A DNA stretch of 64,000 nt from Wurfbainia villosa (GCA_025175895.1 CM045993.1:55308621-55372620); one strand, 5' to 3'; positions 35,804 through 49,187 are shown, counted from the first letter of the stretch. The notes: generated from the sequence alone by a model not told the origin. Made by a program: numbers and translations.

Positions 35804-36729
35804 GTGCCTCAACACATAAAAGTAAGGAGCACGCGGTGTGCTTCAAATGCAATAAAAAAGGGCATTATAAGAGCCAATGCCCAAGGAGGAAGATAACCAA
35901 GGGCCAAGAAGGAGCATCACATGTAGGGGATGATAGGGCAAACCCTAAGGTAACCTTTAATTATGTTCCTTCCTTAATTAATAGGCAAAAGTATGCTAGG
36001 AATTTTATTGCTATTGCTCTTGAACAAAAGCATGCTAGAAATATATTTTATTGCCTAGGTGCAAAATCATGTAATTTTAGAACCAAGGAGAAATTTGGGA
36101 CTAATGTCCCTAAAACAATCCTACCTAAGGCAAGTATTAGGAAAATTTAAGACCATCTAGGCTTTAATCCAAAGAAATCTAGACATATGCCTAGGAAGGA
36201 CAAAAATGATCAAAGAAACAATGGACCCACTAAAATAGAAAAATTGGAGTTAGAGAATCGAGCCTTGAGGTCAAAGCTTGAGAAACTTGAAAAGACCTTT
36301 GCAAGAATGACAAATTCAATCAAAGGGTCTAGGAGTCAAAACCTAGAGTCTATGAGGCAAGGCTCATCTATGGGCAAGAGAGGCTTGAGCCACAAGCCTA
36401 GGTCTAAGGTAGATAAGCCTACCTATCACAACGTTCCATTCAATTATGGAACTAGTACTAGGTCTAGGAGAACCAAAGTCATAAGGGAAGTCATCCCTAG
36501 AGTTGACCATGGTAGGTGCTTAGTGGCTAAGGTTTCGAAGAAACCTAGGGAGGCCACTAAGAAGGTTACAAGGGGAGTCACTCCTAGAGTTAACCTAGGC
36601 AAGACCACAATGACCAAGGCTACCAAGCCTAGGAGGGTATCTAGGGAGGTCATCCCTAAGAAATACCTAGTAAACCCAAGGAGCTCCAATAGGTTTTGGG
36701 TTCCTAGGAGCATGATCGACTCACGCTAG
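35804..36729 (+). pseudogene. Element D gag, second part
   Basis: The D gag resumes after H with the second zinc knuckle (CFKCNKKGHYKSQC). The region common to B and C follows (CLGAKSCNFRTKEKFGTNVP), then a stop at 36148-36150, a coil-like stretch (KIEKLELENRALRSKLEKLE), basic REVIPRV repeats, and the family C-terminus SNRFWVPRSMIDSR with a stop at 36729. Before H inserted, both knuckles lay in one frame. As in B and C, no protease or other pol domain follows. Confidence 0.88.
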
Positions 36730-38599
36730 ATGGGTTAGGATGTGCCAACCTTGAATGGATAGGTAGTTAACCTAACCTTTGTAAAGGTGGCACTTTAGGT
36801 CATTTTCAAGGTTATGGGTACCTTGGAAATAAGTTTTGATCATAATCCTAAAGGATTTTAGGATGTACCAATATTATTTAAGAAGTTTGATAAATTGATC
36901 AAATTGGCACAAACTAGGTTTAAAGGTCATATTGTGCCATTTTGGATTTTTGGCACACTTGGAAGAAGGGTGATAGTATGGCAAAATGGAATTAATCCTA
37001 ACAAATGAGAACTAATATTAAAATTTAGGTATTTTTATGCCTTATATCTTATTTTCCATGCCTTGATTGTCATATAACATGTCATGACATCATATTTCTT
37101 TTTAATCATATAAAATGTCATGATTATGCTTAGGACTATTTTTGTCATGTGTTATTTAGGTTGTCTTCATATACCATGACATCATGATTATTGACACATA
37201 TTTCACTTATGCTATCATTATATGCCATGATCATATTTCATGCATTTAGGTTTAATGAAATTTGATTTAAGGACAATTGGCATGACTTGAAGTCTTATTT
37301 ATAAGAGAATTAAGTAGTGTTGCCTTAGAAAATGCATGAGGACTTAGATTAGGATGATCAAAACCCACATCTAACATTAAATTTACATGTGTGTGTTTTC
37401 ATATACCCTAGACACATGTAAGATGCTAGGAAATGAGTTAAGTTCAGGTGCATAGTTTTTGCATCTAGATGAACTCAAACTCATCTTATATCATGGGTGG
37501 ATCATGGGGAAAACTAATGTACAAGTCATGTGCATTGAGACCATTGATCATGATCCAAAAACATTTCAAAAACATTTTATAAAACCTTGGTGAAGTCTAT
37601 CTTTTTATAGTAATCACCATTGATAAAGTTGATACAAACTACGACCAAAATATTGAACTTTTCAATAGTTTTGAACTTTGTGTCAATCTCAATATTTTAT
37701 GGGTATTTTATTTTCTAAATATTTTTCACCCATATGTTTGACATAAGTATTATACATATGAATTTTTGTGATTTTTCGATTTATGTATAATTACTTATGA
37801 TTTTTGAAAAATCATTTTCTAATTCTGATTTCTACATTTTGCAGATATCAATCGATTGTCGCTTGTGGGAAGTCGATTGATGCATAGGGCAGTCGACTAG
37901 TGACTGTAAGAGTCGACTGCCAATGTTGATTTCTGGTAAACAAGAATGTTTAGCCCATGTTTTAGCTATGCTAGGCTACCCTAACTGCTCCTAACTCTAG
38001 GATATGTTTTAGAAAGCATTGGAAAGAGTGAAAATCCATTGGATATGGATTAGGAGAGTTATTTGGGTGTGTATCAAATTTTATGGTGTGTGGAAGTTCA
38101 AGGTTGAACAATTGAACTTAATTTTGATGGTTTAGTGTTCCAATAGGCTTAGGGACTCTCTAAAGACATTGTTGGTGCAATGGTCAAAGGGAAGCAAGCC
38201 TTTAGAGGAAGGTTATCCATCATGGGATGATGGATTTGTTCTTCCTCATGAGGAGGAGAATTTTGGAAAATGGGAGAATGTGAGATGCCCAATTTGGAAA
38301 TTGAGAGAGTTTGAGGATAGACTCTCTTTAGTGATATGAGACTTATCACTAGGAAGAGTGAAGGCATCCTAGGTGTTTTTGACCAAGGGGGAGATTGTAA
38401 GATCTCATTAGGATATGAGACATTGACACCCTTGGGGAGAGAACTTTTTTTATGTATGTCAAAAAGGGGGAGAATTGATGGGAAAATCTATGGGAGAATT
38501 TGAGATTACCAATTTAGGAGAATTAGTAAGGAGATTTGAGTTAGGTGGCCTAACTCAAAGGTGTTTGTAGTTTTTGTCAAACATCAAAAAGGGAGAGAT
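36730..38599 (+). other. Element D non-coding 3' region and polypurine tract
   Basis: It is collinear with 24042-25858 in C. It has the hairpin word TGTGCCA...TGGCACA (about 36933-36957), a CAGTCGACTG-type pair near 37850-37925, purine tracts (38380-38480) and a final CATCAAAAAGGGAGAGAT before the LTR. No gene is seen. Confidence 0.75.
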
Positions 38600-39164
38600 T
38601 ATTAGTGCAATCGGCTCAGGTCATGATTGACCAGACTCGAGTTTGACTAGAGCCATATTTTGATGTTTGACAAAATATATGACAATGTGATTGTCATGGG
38701 AAAGTCCAAGTCTTGAGTACTTGGCAATGGAAAGTCCAAGTCATGGGTACTTGGCATGGAAAGTCTAAGTGGGACACTTGGCAATGGGAAAGTCCAACAT
38801 GGGTTGACATGGAAAGTCCAAGCATGGGTCTTGGAAAGGGAAAGTCCAAGCTTGAATCTTGGTAAGAAAAGTCCATCATGGGTTAGCAAGGGAAGTCCAA
38901 GTGTTGATATTGGCTGCGTAAAGTCCAAGCGGGAGTCTTGGTTGCATAATCTCAAATGTGCCTTGGCGGTATAGACCAGCTTAGCATGACAAGAGCCGAT
39001 GGAAGCACCTGAAGGCTAGCATATGGATGAACAAGTTATGGATGAGTTGGAGGGATCTGATAGGCGTGAGGCTGATGGAGGTGGCCAGAAGACTTAGATC
39101 TAGGCTAAAGGTGGTCTAGCAAGTATGAGGGCATCATACTTGGGGTTAAACCTCATGGGTGAGA
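38600..39164 (+). mobile_element. Element D 3' LTR, first piece (before insertion F)
   Basis: It starts TATTAGTGCAATCGGCTC, so the terminal TG is mutated to TA. An array of GGAAAGTCCAAG...CTTGG units occupies about 38694-38950. The LTR resumes at 48264 after F and finishes at 51063-51071 after J. Confidence 0.85.
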
Positions 39165-40987
39165 TGTTGGGTTTTCCGAGCCGCAAAAATAGCTTTTTGC
39201 ATTTCGGAAACCTCGGAAGCCCGGCCACGGATCCGTGCGAAGTATAACAAATAAAACTAACATGTATGTGTTTACTACCTTTAGATCTACTCTAGATCTA
39301 CATGATAAGAAATTACCCTTGAAGCGATGCCCTTCGCTTATCCCGCTCGTCCAAATGGATTGCCGGAACTCGAGAGTGTCAAGTGCACACTCCTCTATTG
39401 GTATCCACACAAGCAATAGGTGGAGAAAAGACAATCTTAAGTGTGCTAGCACTCCTTGAAGGTCTTGGCAAAGTGGAGGATTGGGAGAGCTTGAAAGGAT
39501 GATCCAAGGAAGAAGAAGATGGAGTTACCACACAAATGAATTTCCACCATCAAGCCTCCTAAAGTGGCCGGCCACTTATTTGGGAGTTACATGCATGCAT
39601 GTAACTCTAAGAGCCAATGGCTCTTGGTCTCCCTCATGAGGTGGCACCCCATGATAATTCCATGATGATTTGGAACACCATCATTGGCCGGCCCACATGC
39701 CATGTCACCATGACATGGCAATTGGTCAAGTCAAAATTGACCATTCATCTTCCTTCTCAAGTCAAGTCAAACTTGACCTCTTATCTCCCATGGTTGATCA
39801 AATCTAACCACTTGATTCAAGTCAATTTGATTTAATGAATCTCTATTCATTAATTTAAATTGACTCAATGAATCAAATCTAAATTAGACTCATTCAACAC
39901 TTGAATCAACTTGAGTCTAACTCAATTAGTCTAATTTGGATTACTCTTAATCCAATTTAGTTCATCTCATGAACCTAATCGTCATGGTTCATCAAATGAA
40001 CCTAATCTCCATCTAATTGCCCTTTGTGTGTGACCCTATAGGTTCTTGTAACGTTGGCAATGTCCCTAAACCGATTTAGGAATATGAGCAATGAGCGGTG
40101 TCTAGCAACACATCATTGCTACCCAAGTTACAAGAATGTTGAGCTCCAACATCACCTTTGTGACTACTAATTGTGACTCTCACAATATGTGACAATGTCC
40201 CACTATCCTTGACATTTAGATTGACCAATTGAGGCATAGACTGTGTCATCCTCGGTACAATCTATATCTTGAACTCCAAGTAGACTCACTCTAATCAAAT
40301 GAGCTCAATATCTCATATTGACTCATTTGGGCATGACCATGCACTTCGCGGTCTCACTCTATCAAGAATAACGATGTCACTTCCGTCATATAGAAGGGAT
40401 AGATCCTATCTACATCACTCACATCCCTCTGCATAATTTGTTACATACCCAGTAATCACCTTTATAGTCCACCCATTTACGGGTGACGTTTGACGAAGCC
40501 AAAGTATGCAACTTCTTATGTAGGGAACCATGGTGACTTCAGGTCTAAGGACTAATAGTTATACTAATAGCCACATGAGAAAGTATATGACACTCATATA
40601 ACGATCCATGATACTTTCTCATGGCGGATCATTCAGTATACATTCTCCAATGCATACCCATGTGTCAACTTGATATCTGATATCCATGACTTGTGAGATT
40701 AAGTCATCGTGTTGACCTACATGCTAGTCTCTATGCATTAACATTGTCCCTGAATGTTAATACTTGACTAGGAATGATTAAGAGTCGTGTTCTCTATATC
40801 ATCTCATTATCGATTCAACCAATCGATTGATATAGATAAGAACCTACTACTCAAGGACGTTATTATACTTAGTTATTTGACACCAATACAAGTAAATATA
40901 ATAACCATGCCTTTATAAATAGGAATATGATACAATAAAGTCCATACAACAATCATCACATGATTGACTCTAGGGCTTTCACTAACA
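39165..40987 (-). mobile_element. Element F left (3') LTR
   Basis: TGTTGGGTTTTCC...TTCACTAACA, 1823 bases. The TATA-like ATTTATAAAG (minus) is at about 40911-40920. The inner edge carries the purine tract GTGGGAGAT. Confidence 0.93.
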
Positions 40988-41007
40988 ATCTCCCACTAGC
41001 ACTAGTG

Positions 41008-44000
41008 TCAATTACCGTGGTATCTAATACCCAATGACCTAGTGTGACCATCATGCTTTTCCTGTGCCAAAGCCTTGGTCAAGGGATCTGCGATGTTAGC
41101 CTCTATGGGTACTCTGCAAATCTTCACATCTCCTCTATCGATAATCTCTCGAATGAGATGGAAGCACCGATATATTCGACCTTTGTTATAGAATCAGCAA
41201 CTGTGTCCTGCTTGGAACTCTTCCAGCTCACAGCGCAACTATTCAAGAAAAACACAAACCCTGACTGCGATCTATAATCATCCTGGTCAGTTTGGAAGCT
41301 GGCATCGCTGTAACCCTTTATAGCTAGCTCCTCATCACCTCAAAATATCAAGAAATATTCTTTAGTCCTTCTTAAGTACTTAAGAATATTCTTTACTGTT
41401 ATCCAGTGACGCTCACCTGGATCTGACTGGTATCTACTCATCATGCTCAAAGCATACGAGACATCAGGACGAGTACACAGCATGGTGTACATGATAGATC
41501 CTATAGCAGATCCGTAAGGGATCTTATCCATGCGGTCTCTCTCCTCTCTAGAAGAGGGACTTTGAGTCTTCGAAAGACTCACACCATGTGACATCGACAG
41601 AAGTCCCTTCTTGGAATTTTGCATGGCAAACTGTAGTAATACCGTGTCAATATATGTACTCTGACTTAGGCCAAGCAATCTCTTAAATCTATTTCTATAG
41701 ATCTTGATGCCTAGAATACAGGCTGCTTCACCTAAGTTCTTCATTGAGAAGCACATCCCTAGCCAAGTCTTCATAGACTGTAGCGAAGGGATGTCATTCC
41801 CAATGAGTAGTATGTCATCCACATACAATACAAGGAAGACAACTGTGTTCCCATTAACCCTCTTGTAGACACAGGGTTTATCTTCATTCTTGATGAAACC
41901 AAACTGTTTGATCGCATCATCAAATCGAAGATTCCAGCTCCGAGAAGCTTGCTTTAGCCCATAAATGGACCTTTGCAGCTTGCATACTTTCCCAGTATGC
42001 TGTGGATCTACAAAACCCTCAGGTTGTGTCATGTACACATCCTCGAGTAAGTTTCCATTCAGAAACGCGGTTTTGACATCCATCTGCTAGATCTCATAAT
42101 CATAGTATGCTGCAATAGCAAGCAAGATCCGAATGGACTTAAACATCGCCACTAGAGAAAAGGTTTCATCAGAGTCAATACCATGAATTTGCTTGAAACC
42201 TTTAGCCACCAATTGGCCCTTATAGGTATGCGTAAGTCCATCCATGTCAGTCTTTCTCCTAAAGACCCACTTACACCCAATGGGTTTGACCCCTTCAGGT
42301 GGATCAACCAAAGTCCATACTTGGTTGGTGTACATGGATTCCATCTCGGATCTCATGGCCTCTAGCCATTTCTCAAAATCTGGGCTCATCACAACTTCCT
42401 GATTGGAGGTAGGCTCATTCTCAATGAGCATAACATCATCATGGTCAGACAAGATAAATGAGTATCTCTCAGGCTGATGACGTACCCTATCAGACCTGCG
42501 AAGAGGTAGGTCTACTTGAACAGGTGGTTGTTCCACAACTCTTTGTGCAACAACCTCATCACCCCCAACACTTTGTGGTTCCTATTCAACCTCCATCAAT
42601 GCCTCAGTGCTATGGTCCTTATCTTGAATTTCTTCAAGATTGAATGTACTCCCACTAGTTTTTCTAGAAACAAAATCCCTTTCTAAAAAAACCCCAGTCT
42701 TTTCCACAATCACTTTGTGCTGACTGGGAATGTAGAAGTAATATCTCTTCGTGTCCTTGGGATATCCAAAAAAATAGCACCTACCGGATTTGGGTCCCAG
42801 TTTGTCTGAGACTTGACGTCGAACGTAAGCCTCACAACCCCAAATCCTCATGAAAGATATCTTGGGATTTCTCCCTGTCCATATCGTATATGGTGTCTTT
42901 ATCACAACCTTGGATGGTATACAGTTAAGGGTAAAGGCTGCTGTGTCTAGTGCATATCCCCAAAAGAATATAGGAAGATCTGTGTGACTCATCATAGATT
43001 GTACCATATCTAATAGGGTATGATTCCTCCTTTCGGATACACTATTCCACTGTGGTGTTCCAGGAGGAGTGAGTTGGGATAGAATCCCACACTCAGCTAG
43101 ATAGTCACGAAACTCATGGATAAGGTATTCTCCACCTCGATCTGATCGAAGTATCTTAATACTCTTGCCAAGCTGGTTTTGTACTTCATTCTTGAATTCT
43201 TTGAACTTTTCAAAGGATTCTGATTTATGTGTCATGAGATACACATAATCATATCTACTGAAGTCATCAGTAAATGTAATGAAGTACTTGTAACCACCTC
43301 TAGCAGCAATATTGAAAGGGCCACATACATCACTATGTATAAGTCCTAATAAATCTGTTGCTCTTTCACTGTGTCCACTAAAGGGAGTCTTGGTCATCTT
43401 GCCTAAAAGGCAAGACTCACATGTCTCATATGATTCAAAATCAAATGAGTCTAGCAGCCCATCCTTATGGAGCTGAGATAAGCGATTCTCATTTATGTGA
43501 CCTAAGCGACAATCCAGAGATAGATTTGGTTCAACTCATTTGACTTGAACCTTTTGGTACTTATGTTATAGATAGGGCTCTCTAAGTCTAGAAAGTAGAG
43601 TCCGTTCATTAGAGGTGCACTAAAATAGCACATATCATTTAAATAAACTGAACAACATTTGTTCTTTATTATAAATGTAAATCCTTTCTTGTCCAAACAA
43701 GAAATTGAAATTATGTTCTTAGTTAAGGCAGCCACATAACAACATTCATCTAATTCTAGTATAAGCCCAGAGGGCAGAGATAGATCATAAGTTCCTACAG
43801 CAACTCTTGCTCCATTGCCTACTCGTAGGTCCACCTCGCCCTTTGTCAATGCTCTACTATTTCTCAGCACCTGCACATTGGTACAAATGTGAGATGCACA
43901 TCCGGTATCTAATACCCATGATGAAGAAATAGATAGATTGACTTATATAACATTTATACCTGAAGTAGAAGTCTCACTTCTCTTCTTCTTAATATCTTCC

Positions 44001-44791
44001 AGGTAAGCTTTGCAGTTACGCTTCCAGTGTCCAACTTTCATGCAGTGGAAGCAAGCCCCTTCCTTGGTCACCCTTCCTTTTGGTTTCAGTTCCTTGCCTT
44101 TGCCCTTGGCTTGGGACTTTCCCTTACCTTTAGGTTTGCACTTGCCTTTCTTCTTTTGCACCATCAAAATGGAGTCAGATTTTTCCTTCTTAAGGTTGAG
44201 CTCAGCAGTTCTCAACATGCTGAGCATCTCAGGCAGTGGCTTATCAATTTCATTCATGTTGTAATTCATGACAAATTGATTGTAGCTTTACGGCAAAGAC
44301 TGCAAGATCAAGTCAGTGGCTAGCTCTTGGCCAAGGGGGAATCCCAATATCTGTAGGTTTTCTACGTACCTAATCATCTTGAGTACATATGGACCTACGG
44401 GAGTCCCATCTTGCATTTTGGAACCAAACAATGCCTTAGAGACTTCATATCTCTCGTGCCTTGCTGGTCCTTGATATAGTTGACGAAAATGTTCAACCAT
44501 ATCATAAGCATTCATGAACTCGTGTTGCTTTTGAAGCTCAGAGTTCATGGTCGCGAGCATTAGACATGACACATCTAATGCATCATCTTGATGCTTCTTG
44601 TAAGCATCTTTGTCAGCTCGCGAGGAAGTGGCAGAAGGTGCCTCCGGAATGGGTTGCTCCAGGACATACAGTTTCCTTTCTTGGGTGAGAATGATTCTCA
44701 AGTTTCTGTACCAGTCCAGGAAATTTTCTCCATTGAGCTTGTCCTTCTCAAGTACAGAACGCAGAGAGAGAGTGTTCGTGTTTGTCGACAT
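41008..44791 (-). pseudogene. Element F gag-protease-integrase-RT-RNase H polyprotein, inactivated
   Basis: On the minus strand it starts at 44791 (MSTNTNTLSLRSVLEKDKLN). Gag has an intact knuckle (CFHCMKVGHWKRNC). Then come protease motif LDTGCASHIC (about 43900), GAG-pre-integrase, integrase (HSDVCG, SDRGGEY, NSVSERRNHT) and RT with YVDD (41813-41824), followed by RNase H (DASFQTDQDD). Stops: 44288-44290 in gag, 43943-43945 before protease, 42582-42584 after integrase, and 42087-42089, where TAG replaces Trp of YEIWQMDV. A one-base loss near 43517 (LWHCRLGH region) shifts the frame. RNase H jumps from VEYIGAS to HLIREIIDRG, so its centre is lost. The stop is TGA at 41008-41010. Confidence 0.93.
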
Positions 44792-45588
44792 AGTAATCTA
44801 CAACATACAATGCAGAGAATTAATATCATATTCCTTTTATCATTTAATTAGGCCTTTAATCAAATGATGCTCCCACTGAATTATAGGAATTTTGTAGAAT
44901 CGAGTTATGGATGTGGTCAAACCACATTACTAGATTCATACAAACTAGCTATAATTCCTACGGGACAAGATCCACATCATACTAAGCCTTGAGTTAGCTT
45001 TGGCTAAATAGCCCAAGACATAATACGATCAGTGGGTAACACATTACCGATTACATCTCTATGCAACTCTTGTTTATAGGATCAAGACCCACATTTACAA
45101 AAGACCTTGAGTTAGCTTTGGCTAAATCACCCAAGATTTAGTGTAAATGATATCTTATCCTATCTTTCCAACGGTTGGAATATGCCTATAGTTCTACTCG
45201 ATCCAATTAAGTTAACTAGTTTTACTTAATCTAATTGAGCTTACTCTAACCCAAGCCGTGATAGGCGGGACCAAGATTGTTCCTCCGCACCCTACCAAGA
45301 TAATATGCGTTGCTCAGCTTTGGCAGATTCAACAACTACAAATTATCGAGGTAGTGATGGGTATCAAGGACTTGGTAGGCATTTACGAGTTGATTCGAAT
45401 AAGATCTAATCTAATCATAATGTGTATCATATACGCATTAAGACCTTTATTATCCTATATTAGCATACATTACATACATACAAGCATTATTCTAGCATGC
45501 ATCATATACATACAAGAAAAATATCCTAGTATGCATCATATACATACAAGCATTATTCTACTAGCATACATCACATACATACAAGCAT

Positions 45589-45635
<47 letters not shown>

Positions 45636-46449
45636 TGTGATTAGGTCATGGCCCTACTATGATCTTCTCAAGCCAATGAGAAGATCAGATGGTCAACCTA
45701 GGGTTAGCGACTTCTCCAAGCGCCGCCTTTTGACCGCCATGTGTCGTCGGCACCCTCCTCGTAACTCCGTTCACAAGTGGACCTTCCACCACTCCATTTT
45801 ATACATTACAAATATGAAACTCGAGTTACATTCGAGTCTAAAACTATTTACAACTAGAATTTTAAAAGAAGAGGTACGACGCGCAGGTCGCATATACTAT
45901 ACAACACGCATAACCACAAAAACGGCACGCAAGCCGTATTATGAATTACAACACATCATCATCCAATCATATTGGGGTTCTTGGGCCATGACCATCACAG
46001 AATTATACATAATACTAAATTATGTATTTTATAGAAAATTTCTATGATTTTTCCTAATTTTCTTTTTCAATTTTATGAGTCATCTCTTCGTAATGGTCCG
46101 GCTAAGCGGTTTCCGGGCGCGATCACGGGACAAGGACCCTTTCGAGGATAGGGGCAGCACCCCTACTCGCAAAATAAACTTTGTGAGTGTCCCTACTACG
46201 ATCTTACAGTGACTTAAGTCGCTGTCCCAAAAACCTAAAGCGAGAACTCGCCGTTTCGGAGAGTTTTACTCGGTGGTTGAAGCCTATAAGTGTCCCAACA
46301 CTTGTTGCTTCGACTCTTTGAGAAAAATACCCAAAAATTCTATAAAAATAGGAAATTTATAGAAACTTAAAAATATATAATTTTTATATCTAATACAAAA
46401 ACTACAAATACGAAACACATACATGCTTCGCACGTGGCTCTGATACAAC
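44792..46449 (-). other. Element F leader, primer-binding site and repeats
   Basis: The primer site TTGTATCAGAGCCACG (minus, about 46433-46448) is one base from the usual Met form. The leader holds about four units of roughly 35 bases (CATCATATACATACAAGCAT core, 45460-45590) and a TA microsatellite (45593-45631). ORFs at 45258-46047 and 46284-46535 are not supported as genes. Confidence 0.75.
45593..45631. repeat. TA dinucleotide microsatellite
   Basis: An uninterrupted run of alternating T and A within the leader of F. Confidence 0.9.
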
Positions 46450-48263
46450 TGTTGGGTTTTCCGAGCCGCAAAAACCGCTTTTTGCGTTGCGGAAACCTCG
46501 GAAGCCCAGCCACGGATCCATGCGAAGTATAACAAATAAAACTAACAGGTATGTGTTTACTACCTTTAGATCTAATCTAGATCTACATGATAAGAAATTA
46601 CCCTTGAAGCGATGCCCTTCGCTTATCTCGCTCGTCCAAATGGATTGTCGAAACTCGAGCGTGTCAAGTGCACACTCCTCTATTGGTATCCACACAAGCA
46701 ATAGGTAGAGAAAATAAAATCTTGAGTGTGCTAGCACTCCTTGAAGGTCTCAGCAAAGTGGAGGATTGGGAGAGCTTGAGAGGATGATCCAAGGAAGAAG
46801 AAGATGGAGTTACCACACAAATGAATTTCCACCATCAAGCCTCCTAAATTGGCCGACCACTTATTTGGGAGTTACATGCATGCATGTAACTCCAAGAGCC
46901 AATGACTCTTGGTCTCCCTCATGAGGTGGCACCCCATGATAAGTCCATGATGATGTGGAACACCATCATTGGCCAGCCCACATGCCATGTCACCATGACA
47001 TGGCAATTGGTCAAGTCAAAATTGACCATTCATCTTCCCTCTCAAGTCAAGTCAAACTTGACCTCTTATCTCCCATGGTTGATCAAATCTAACCACTTGA
47101 TTCAAGTCAATTTGATTTAATGAATCTTTATTCATTAATTTAAATTGACTCAATGAATCAAATCTAAATTAGACTCATTCAACACTTGAATCAACTTGAG
47201 TCTAACTCAATTAGTCTAATTTGGATTACTCTTAATCCAATTTGGTTCATCCCATGAACCTAATCCTCATGGTTCATCATATGAACCTAATCTCCATCTA
47301 ATTGCCCTTTGTGTGTGACCCTATAGGTTCTTGTAACGTTGGCAATGTCCCTAAACCGATTTAGGAACATAAGCAATGAGCGGTATCTAGCAACACATCA
47401 TTGCTACCCAAGTTACAAGAATGTTGAGCTCCAACATCACCTTTGTGACAGACTCTCACATTGTGTGATAATGTCCCTCTATCCTTGACATCTAGATTGA
47501 CCAATTGAGGCATAGACCGTGTCATCCTCCGTACAATCTATATCTTGAACTCTAAGTAGACTCACTCTAATCAAATGAGCTCAATATTTCATATTGACTC
47601 ATTTGGGCATGGCCATGCACTTCATGGTCTCACTCTATCAAGAATAACGATGTCATTCCCTTCATAGAGGAGGGATAAATCCCATCTACATCACTCACAT
47701 CCCTCCGCATAATTTGTTACATACTCAGTAATCGCCTTTATAGTCCACCCATTTACGGGTGACGTTTGACGAAACCAAAGTATGAAACTTCTTATTTAGG
47801 GAACCATGGTGACTTCAGGTCTAAGGACTAATAGTCATACTAATAGTCACATGAGAAAGTATATGACACTCATATAATGATCCATGATACTTTCTCATAG
47901 CGGGTCATTCAGTATACATTCTCCAATGCATACCCATGTGTCAACTTGATATCTCATATCCATGACTTGTGAGATTAAGTCATCGTGTTGACCTACATGC
48001 TAGTCTCTACGCATTAACATTGTCTCTGAATGTTAATACTTGACTAGGAATGATTAAGAGTAGTGTTCTCTATATCATCTCATTATCGATTCTACCTATC
48101 GATTGATATAGATATGAACCTACTACTCAAGGACGTTATTATACTTAGTTATTTGGCACCAATACAAGTAAATATAATAACCATGCCTTTATAAAAAGGA
48201 ATACGATACAATAAAGTCCATACAACAATCATCACATGATTGGCTCTAGGGCTTTCACTAACA
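46450..48263 (-). mobile_element. Element F right (5') LTR
   Basis: TGTTGGGTTTTCC...TTCACTAACA, 1814 bases, followed by TSD TGAGA. The TATA-like box on the minus strand is at about 48187-48196. Confidence 0.93.
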
Positions 48264-49187
48264 TGAGATTATCAGTCGACTGGGGATTTGGACTAGTCAA
48301 TTGGTCAAGTGTTTTGACACTTGACAGCTGAGTTGACTCTGGACAGTTGATTTGGGTTATGACCAGTCGATTGTTGTGAGTCGACTGGGGTTCGACTGCG
48401 GCAAAAATTCTTGGCAGTCGACTGCTAGCATTGGATAGTCGACTGATGGATTGAGCAGTCAACTGCCATGGATGGCAGTTGATTGCTGGTCGAGATTACG
48501 GGAGAAGAATGCTCAGTAGCTGACTGATCAGTCGACTACGACCTCGGCAGTTGACTGATGGGTAATTGCACTCGACTGTCAGTGTATCCGTTGGCTTGAA
48601 TGCCGACGTGGATTAAGTCTATTATGAGACAATGATACTGTTGGCAGTCGACTGGGGCCTTATGGCAGTCGATTGCTAGGTGTGAATCCAACTTGAATGT
48701 TGGTTATAAAAGCAGCTCATGGAGGAGGATTTGGCAGTGATTTCTTGGGCGTTTTGAGGCGATTTGATGGTGCAAATCAGGGTCTTCAAGCACGATTCAA
48801 GCAATCAATAAGCTAGCATCCATAGCAATAGTTGTAAAGTTTTCTTTACGTTGTTTTGTGTATTTCATTTGTATTTGATTGTTTATTACTTGTATTACTT
48901 TTGTATTCATTGTAAGAGGTTTCTCCGCCTCCGACTTTTTATCAAGAAGGAGTGTTTGTGATTAGTAGTAGTGTTTGCATCGCTAGGGCTCATTCGAGCC
49001 CAATCCGTGGAGTAGGAACCCTAAGGTTCCGAACCACATTATATCTTGTGTGTTGTGCTTGTATTGTGCATTTGTTTTTATTGTTATTATTCCTTTGCGC
49101 TAACAGGTGTTGTAGATGATCAAGCACGAACAATTTCCATCGAGCAACGAGTGCGCTATTCACCCCCTCTAGCGACGATCAATTCCT
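48264..49187 (+). mobile_element. Element D 3' LTR, second piece
   Basis: It resumes after F at TGAGATTATCAGTCGACTGG. It carries the densest set of CAGTCGACTG words among the D LTRs (48270-48680), TATA box TATAAAAG (48715-48722), and R/U5 up to CAATTCC, where J interrupts it. Confidence 0.87.

Larger units (their letters stand above)
39165..48263 (-). mobile_element. Element F: Ty1/copia retrotransposon with decayed gag-pol, nested in D 3' LTR
   Basis: TSD TGAGA at 39160-39164 and 48264-48268. LTRs are about 1.82 kb. The minus-strand order is primer site, leader, gag, protease, integrase, RT, RNase H and a purine tract. It is of the same general Copia type as E. Nonsense codons, a frameshift and an RNase H deletion inactivate it. 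The two LTRs look closely similar by eye. Confidence 0.95.

Noticed and set aside
45258..46047. ORFs in the leader of F
   Set aside because: They cover repeats and a TA microsatellite and have no similarity to known parts.
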